Source: JAWLCG01 sp041687295 (GTDB lineage: Bacteria > Planctomycetota > Phycisphaerae > SM23-33 > FEN-1343). Taken from it: a DNA stretch of 9,709 bases. Numbering within the stretch: position 1 is the stretch's first letter; every line of letters begins with the position of its first letter. The translations under genes and the position numbers were made by a program. Where the stretch lies: NCBI GenBank assembly GCA_041687295.1, contig JAWLCG010000187.1, forward strand, positions 1 to 9,709, written 5' to 3'. The notes below the pieces were generated by a model that saw only the letters and a program-made list of their open reading frames with translations, was not told the DNA's origin and did no database searches. Below, piece after piece: positions 6,179 to 9,709 of the stretch.

Positions 6179-6431
6179 GGCCATCCGCACGAGAGCCCCC
6201 ATGTTTCCGGGGTCTGAACGGCATCGAGAGCTTGGGCTCGCGCACCGTCGCCCGGCCCAACAACAGCTCTGGGCCACTGAGGGATGGGGGTTCCCGGCCG
6301 GTGACGGACAGCGTCGACCTGCCGGCGACGTTCGGGTGCGACGATTCCTCGTCAGGGCCTCGTCGACTGGACAAGGGGGCAGGCGGGTCACCTTGCCGGG
6401 TCTGTCCCGACCTTGGCCCACGGCGGGGCGG
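6179..6431. other. Intergenic region, no gene recognised
   Basis: All six frames were considered. The open ones (for example + from 6175, - from 6374) are rich in Arg, Ser, Pro and Gly and show no motif or ribosome binding site. A 6-bp inverted repeat GGCCCA/TGGGCC at 6254-6275 with a 10-nt loop has no T-run and is too weak to call a terminator. The region may hold decayed sequence from the truncated genes to its left. Confidence 0.5.
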
Positions 6432-8996
6432 CTACTTGGCGCGGCGCACGATGCGGAAGCCGAAGTACGGGCGAGTGCTGTAGGTGGCGTCCTGGTACCG
6501 CCGGGTGTTCTCGGCAGTCTGCCGCACGGTCATCGAGAAGCAGCCGTACCCGTTGAGCGGGTACTTGCCCATCACGTCGAGGTAGCTGTCCAGAGGGCTC
6601 CAGGCCCACTCCAGCACGTTGCCGTGCAGTTCGTAGAGCCCGCGGGCGTCGGGCTGCCCGGCGTCGACGGGCCCGGTGCGCGGGGCTCCGCCCTCGACGG
6701 CCAGGGCCTGCCCGGCCAGCGTCGCGGCATCGGCATGGCCGGCGTCGGGGCCGAGTCGGTCGAACTCCTGGACGAACGGCAGACGGTAGCCATCAGCGTC
6801 GGCATCGAGGTAGATCCGCGTGGCGGAGTTGCTGTCCGCCGGCCGATCCGCGGGCGCCGAGTGGCCCATTGCCTCGAGCACCTCCGCCGGCAGGGCGGGG
6901 TAGCCCGGCCCATGGAATGTGTCCAGCCGGAACGTCAGCGCCTGCCGGTAGGGCTGGGTGTATTCGGCGTCGAGGTAGTACGCGCACCGCCGGCCGGTGA
7001 GTTCGGACAGGGCGTTGCACCATACCAGCGCGTCGTGCCAGGTGATGTTCGTGACGGGCTCATCGGGCGAGAAGGCGTGCCCCTCGTCGAACAGGCATCG
7101 CATCGAGCCCATGTCCCCGGCATAGTTGAAGCTGTACCCCTGCCGCTGGGCCCAGCGGCGCACGGCGATCCAGGTGCGGTAGGGCACCTCGGTGGCGCCG
7201 ACTTCGAGATCGTACGTCGGCCGGCCCGCGTAGTCGGGCGGGCTGTTCTCGCGGGTCACCTGCGCCAACTGCTCCTCGCTGATCAGCCCGCGGAAGCGGT
7301 CGTTCCGGGCCTCCCGGATCACCGTCTGGGTCGCGAAGACGCCGAAGGGGTCGCCGTCCTCGGCCGAGGCCATGCCGACCGGCAGGCGGACTCTCTGCAG
7401 CCGTTCCGCCTCGGCGCGGGCCTCGGCCGCCAGCGTATCCGGGTCGGCGGCCAGGTCTGCCAGGTCGGGCCAGGACGGCTGACGGAAGACCACCGCGCCG
7501 TCGGGCGCGTCGGCCGGGTTCCGCGCCACGCGCAGCAGGGCCCCGGCCGACGGGCCCTCCCAGCACAGGACGTCTTCGCCGGGGCTCTCCGCGCGGGTCG
7601 GCAGGCGGAACCCCTCGGCGCCCTGGCGCCAGTACACGGTCGGGGCCGAGCCCCACAGCTCGCGCTGGTTGCGGTTCACCACGCGGCGCAGGACCTCTGT
7701 ACAGGCGGCGTCGGCGTAGTAGGCGGGGCTGAGCCCCTCGTACTCCGAAAGCATGTTGCACCAGGCCACGGCGTCGAGCCACGTGATGGCCCCGACCGGC
7801 TCGGCGGCGGTGTGGGACCGGCCGTCGGCTTCCATCGCCCCCATCGCGCCGTCGCAGCGGATCGCGTAGCCCAACTCGCCCAGGCCCGGGCAGTACTGGT
7901 TCGTCACGCCGATGCGGCGGATGCGCTCCCACTGCGCAAAGCTCACCGGGCGCACGCCCAGCAGCAGGCCCCCCGCGGCCGGCGCCATCTCCACCACGTA
8001 CCCGCCGCGTTGCGGCCGACGCACGACGGCGTCGCACCGGAAGGCGTACCACTTCAGCGCGAGCGTCTGGTGGACCGAGAGGTTGTCCCACACGGCCCGG
8101 GTGGCGGGGGAGAGCCGGCGGATCACCAGAAAGCCCACGGCTGTGATGTCATCGAACCGGCGCGGCTCGAAGGTCGCGGCATCGGCGTCGAAGTCCATCG
8201 TCGCGTGTCGCCCGGGCTCCGACTCGCGGGGCTCATAGCGGGCCCAGCGGCTCTCGCCGGGGCGCAGGATGTACGTGCGGTGGGTCATGGGGTTGCGCTT
8301 GGCGTACCGGTCACGTACGGCCGCGCCGTCGATCAGTTCGTCCTTGTCGCCAAAGGTCTTCTCCGAGACGTAGAACTGCTCGCCCTCCCGCACGACCCAT
8401 CGGCCGGCGTGGAAGCCGCCCCAGTACCGCGAGACGTGGACGGCAATGTAGCTGTCGGGGGCGAAGGCCACCGCGTGACGGTCCCCGTCGTTGAGGAAGT
8501 CGTCCTTCTGCCAGAGCCACAACCCGTAGGCCTCGAGCAGTTCGTCGGCCGGGATCGGCTTCCCAGCCCCGAGGCCCATGAAGTTGAAGTCGTCGCGGCT
8601 CTCGTGGTTGGCGTTCATCATGCCTTCGGAGACATACCGCTCAGGGTTGTTCACGGCGTAGGTCATCACGCCGCCATAGAGGCGGGCGCTCTTCTGGCGG
8701 AGGTCGTAGAACGGCGCGAAGGGGAAGCTCAGCGGCTCGGAGAGGCTGAACGGCCAGCCCGAGACCGTGTCGTTGTCCAGCGTGCCGTTGCCGTCCTTGT
8801 CGAGGAACGGCTCGAGGCCCCGGACCTGGTAGGGGGCCAGGTTGCGGTAGGGGTTGTAGACGAACCCGCACATGTCCGCGCCGAAGTCGACGATGCGGAC
8901 GTTGCGGACGGCGGCATCGGCGCGTGTGCGGTCCGGCGCGGTGATCACCGCCGCCAGTGCAAGCAGCATGACCACTGGAGTGGCGTATCGTGCCAT
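6432..8996 (-). CDS. Large secreted protein with two FGE/SUMF-like (formylglycine-generating enzyme fold) modules
   Basis: The 854-residue protein begins with a signal peptide (MARYATPVVMLLALAAVITA, cleavage likely near ADA, residue 26-28). Residues 30-340 form a domain I do not recognise. It includes a calcium-loop-like DKDGNGTLDND (66-76) and a beta-rich part with SYIAVHVSRYWGGFHAGRWV. Two FGE-like modules follow. Module one (about 345-470) has ITWLDAVAWCNMLSE (404-418) and GFRLPTRAE (462-470) but lacks the usual second half. Module two (about 600-854) has NITWHDALVWCNALSE (650-665), GYRLP (736-740), GLYELHGNVLEWAW (786-799) and the closing YFGFRIVRR. A linker of some 130 residues rich in Ala, Glu and Arg separates them. 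The paired catalytic cysteines of true formylglycine-generating enzymes are not seen in the final segment, so a binding or structural role outside the cytoplasm is likelier than sulfatase maturation. The start is fixed by AAGGAG 8 nt upstream. It is intact, unlike its neighbours. Confidence 0.85.
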   Translation of the reverse strand: MARYATPVVMLLALAAVITAPDRTRADAAVRNVRIVDFGADMCGFVYNPYRNLAPYQVRGLEPFLDKDGNGTLDNDTVSGWPFSLSEPLSFPFAPFYDLRQKSARLYGGVMTYAVNNPERYVSEGMMNANHESRDDFNFMGLGAGKPIPADELLEAYGLWLWQKDDFLNDGDRHAVAFAPDSYIAVHVSRYWGGFHAGRWVVREGEQFYVSEKTFGDKDELIDGAAVRDRYAKRNPMTHRTYILRPGESRWARYEPRESEPGRHATMDFDADAATFEPRRFDDITAVGFLVIRRLSPATRAVWDNLSVHQTLALKWYAFRCDAVVRRPQRGGYVVEMAPAAGGLLLGVRPVSFAQWERIRRIGVTNQYCPGLGELGYAIRCDGAMGAMEADGRSHTAAEPVGAITWLDAVAWCNMLSEYEGLSPAYYADAACTEVLRRVVNRNQRELWGSAPTVYWRQGAEGFRLPTRAESPGEDVLCWEGPSAGALLRVARNPADAPDGAVVFRQPSWPDLADLAADPDTLAAEARAEAERLQRVRLPVGMASAEDGDPFGVFATQTVIREARNDRFRGLISEEQLAQVTRENSPPDYAGRPTYDLEVGATEVPYRTWIAVRRWAQRQGYSFNYAGDMGSMRCLFDEGHAFSPDEPVTNITWHDALVWCNALSELTGRRCAYYLDAEYTQPYRQALTFRLDTFHGPGYPALPAEVLEAMGHSAPADRPADSNSATRIYLDADADGYRLPFVQEFDRLGPDAGHADAATLAGQALAVEGGAPRTGPVDAGQPDARGLYELHGNVLEWAWSPLDSYLDVMGKYPLNGYGCFSMTVRQTAENTRRYQDATYSTRPYFGFRIVRRAK

Positions 8997-9004
8997 GGGC
9001 GTCT

Positions 9005-9010
9005 CTCCTT
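9005..9010 (-). promoter_or_regulatory. Ribosome binding site of the SUMF-like gene
   Basis: On the - strand AAGGAG lies 8 nt before ATG 8996. It is strong and well placed, and it decides the start. Confidence 0.75.
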
Positions 9011-9020
9011 GGCCGGACAG

Positions 9021-9033
9021 GCGGCTCAGCCGC
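9021..9033. promoter_or_regulatory. 13-bp palindrome at the start of the SUMF-like transcript
   Basis: GCGGCT-C-AGCCGC is a perfect 6-bp inverted repeat around one central base. It lies just downstream of the -10 box on the - strand, so it covers the expected transcription start and first transcribed bases. It could be a repressor operator, or form a small hairpin at the 5' end of the mRNA. Confidence 0.5.
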
Positions 9034-9034
9034 G

Positions 9035-9040
9035 ATTATA
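9035..9040 (-). promoter_or_regulatory. -10 promoter box of the SUMF-like gene
   Basis: The - strand reads TATAAT, a perfect sigma-70 type -10 element, in an otherwise GC-rich stretch 38 nt before ATG 8996. The sequence 18 nt upstream of it (CAAGAC) is a poor -35 match, so an activator or an alternative sigma factor may be needed. Confidence 0.55.
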
Positions 9041-9042
9041 CC

Positions 9043-9091
9043 ACCTGCCGGGGCCGGCGTCTTGGCCAACGTCGAGATAACCTGCCGGGGC
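9043..9091. repeat. 12-bp direct repeat ACCTGCCGGGGC, 37-nt offset
   Basis: ACCTGCCGGGGC occurs at 9043-9054 and again at 9080-9091. One copy is in the promoter region of the SUMF-like gene and the other at the beginning of the recognisable HARE-HTH sequence. Such a repeat could mark a recombination point by which the 5' part of the HARE-HTH gene was lost, or it may be chance in GC-rich DNA. Confidence 0.5.
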
Positions 9092-9211
9092 GGCAAGACG
9101 CCGGTCAACACGCTGGCCTCGGCCATCCTCCGGGAGATGAAGACCAAGGGAGCCGACAGCCGCTTCGAGAAGGTCGAGCGGGGCCGGTTCAGCCTATCGC
9201 TCAAGCGGTAG
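9062..9211 (+). pseudogene. C-terminal remnant of a HARE-HTH domain protein
   Basis: The + frame ending at TAG 9209-9211 contains GGKTPVNTLASAILREMKTK followed by GADSRFEKVERGRFSLSLKR. This closely follows the pattern of the HARE-HTH winged-helix domain ('gKTP..TL.a.I.rEi...G.dSRF.kv.rGkF.L'), which occurs in DNA-associated proteins and is common in planctomycetes. In such proteins this domain is often the very C-terminus, preceded by a longer basic or linker region. Here the frame reaches back only into the promoter of the divergent SUMF-like gene. No ribosome binding site or likely start exists; TTG 9062 would give a 49-residue product. I therefore read it as a 3' remnant. A short functional peptide cannot be excluded. 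Confidence 0.62.
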
Positions 9212-9236
9212 CCGCACCCGCCATCTCATCCTGCCG

Positions 9237-9270
9237 CCCCGGCCGGGCCTCCCGGTCGGGGTTCTCTTCA
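9237..9270 (+). terminator. Hairpin terminator candidate behind the HARE-HTH remnant
   Basis: CCCCGGCCGGG (9237-9247) and CCCGGTCGGGG (9251-9261) pair over 11 positions with one G-U and a 3-nt loop, followed by TTCTCTTC. The pyrimidine tract is only partly T. On the opposite strand no T-run follows, so it best fits the + transcript ending 26 nt upstream. Confidence 0.5.
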
Positions 9271-9343
9271 GACTCCAGCAGACTCTCCAGCACCCGCTCG
9301 TCCGTCAGCCCGTCGTCGCTACCGGGACGCCGGACCGGTGCCG

Positions 9344-9709
9344 TCAGGGCTGGTTGCCAGGGCGGGTAGTCCGAGGTGTTGCCCGAGTCTTGTTCGCCGG
9401 CTTCGGCAGGCGCCCCGTCAGGGCCGCCAGCGCCAGCAGCGCCAGCGCCGTCGGTTCCGGCACGGCCGCGGTAGCGCCCCAGTGGCTCAAGAGTATGTTC
9501 AGGTCGCGGTCGTCGATGAGGTCGTCGCCGTTGAAGTCGCCCTCACGCCAGCCCACGCCGTCCTGGGCCCAGTACGCCAGCAGGTAGCTCAGGTCGGCGT
9601 CGTCGACTACACCGTCTTCATTGCCGTCCCCCGGCAGTCGGCCGTAGAGGTTCATCGCGGCAAGATCGCTACTGAAGGCTGTCCATGGATCGTTGTAGAA
9701 CTCCACGAA
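9344..9709 (-). CDS. C-terminal end of a secreted dockerin-type / PEP-CTERM protein (5' partial)
   Basis: The frame runs in from the right edge; 121 residues are visible, so the main domain is unknown. Two calcium-binding repeats of the type I dockerin kind appear: GDGNEDGVVDDADLSYLLAYW at visible residues 27-47 and GDFNGDDLIDDRDLNILLSHW at 57-77. The acidic and Asn residues sit at the usual DxNxDxxxDxxD positions. Then comes VPEP (83-86), a short hydrophobic stretch TALALLALAALTG and a basic tail. This is the PEP-CTERM sorting signal, which is cut and processed by an exosortase in the inner membrane, so the protein is exported. The tail after the hydrophobic stretch (RLPKPANKTRATPRTTRPG) is longer than the few Arg residues that usually end such proteins. 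In planctomycetes and Verrucomicrobia this dockerin/PEP-CTERM pairing is common in large surface proteins and does not imply a cellulosome. Confidence 0.85.
   Translation of the reverse strand, partial: FVEFYNDPWTAFSSDLAAMNLYGRLPGDGNEDGVVDDADLSYLLAYWAQDGVGWREGDFNGDDLIDDRDLNILLSHWGATAAVPEPTALALLALAALTGRLPKPANKTRATPRTTRPGNQP

Noticed and set aside
6254..6275. Inverted repeat GGCCCA/TGGGCC as terminator of the FGE-like gene
   Set aside because: The stem is only 6 bp, the loop is 10 nt, no T-run follows on either strand, and it is over 150 nt from the stop.
6432..8996. Active sulfatase-maturing formylglycine-generating enzyme
   Set aside because: The catalytic cysteine pair is not seen in the final segment, no sulfatase gene is in the window, and the protein is much larger, with a duplicated half module.
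6201..9080. A 959-codon open frame on the + strand
   Set aside because: It is the antisense shadow of the secreted FGE-like gene. Its translation is a low-complexity mix of Arg, Ala, Gly, Val and His with no motifs, while the opposite strand has signal peptide, family motifs, ribosome binding site and promoter.
1..9709. CRISPR arrays, tRNA or rRNA genes, insertion-sequence transposases
   Set aside because: No regularly spaced repeats, cloverleaf-like sequences, rRNA signatures or transposase motifs were recognised on either strand.

Overview
The window is GC-rich bacterial DNA. The best guess for its source is a Planctomycetota-type (Phycisphaerae-like) or other PVC-group carbohydrate degrader; Hydrogenedentota, Lentisphaerota or Armatimonadota cannot be excluded. 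The clues are a protein end that carries a dockerin-type calcium repeat pair followed by a VPEP (PEP-CTERM) sorting tail, a large secreted protein with formylglycine-generating-enzyme (FGE/SUMF) folds, a fragment of a HARE-HTH domain, and several pieces of large secreted glycosidase-like proteins. Family calls come from motif recognition by eye, without database searches.

Left part (1-4503, all + strand) is a tight, apparently intact operon. The 3' end of a probable glycosidase-like protein is followed after 2 nt by an aldo/keto reductase with a complete catalytic tetrad. Fifteen nt later comes an amidohydrolase-2-type TIM-barrel protein, which overlaps by a GTGA junction with a DUF1537 four-carbon acid-sugar kinase. 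A PdxA2-type 4-phosphate dehydrogenase follows 22 nt later. The kinase/PdxA2 pair is the known D-threonate (or D-erythronate) catabolic module that yields dihydroxyacetone phosphate and CO2. Together the genes suggest this order: glycan hydrolysis, aldose oxidation to a lactone, lactone opening to an acid sugar, phosphorylation, then oxidation and decarboxylation. The first three steps are inference.

Middle part (4526-6431) looks like a gene graveyard. A converging AraC-family regulator (- strand) is frameshifted and lacks its 5' end. It abuts head-to-head the 5'-truncated last ~95 codons of a glycosidase-like gene (+). Next comes a secreted glycosidase-like gene collapsed to its N- and C-terminal ends and split by one in-frame TGA, and then an orphan signal peptide of 30 codons. 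The 181 nt before the collapsed gene hold an 8-bp inverted repeat with alternative pairing and an 8-bp direct repeat, possibly remains of a regulatory region. The 253 nt at 6179-6431 hold no gene I can defend.

Right part (6432-9709) has an intact 854-residue secreted protein on the - strand with two FGE-like modules. It has its own good ribosome binding site, a perfect TATAAT box and a 13-bp palindrome at the expected transcription start. Back-to-back with it lies a HARE-HTH C-terminal remnant (+) followed by a strong hairpin terminator candidate. The window ends inside a secreted dockerin/PEP-CTERM protein (- strand).
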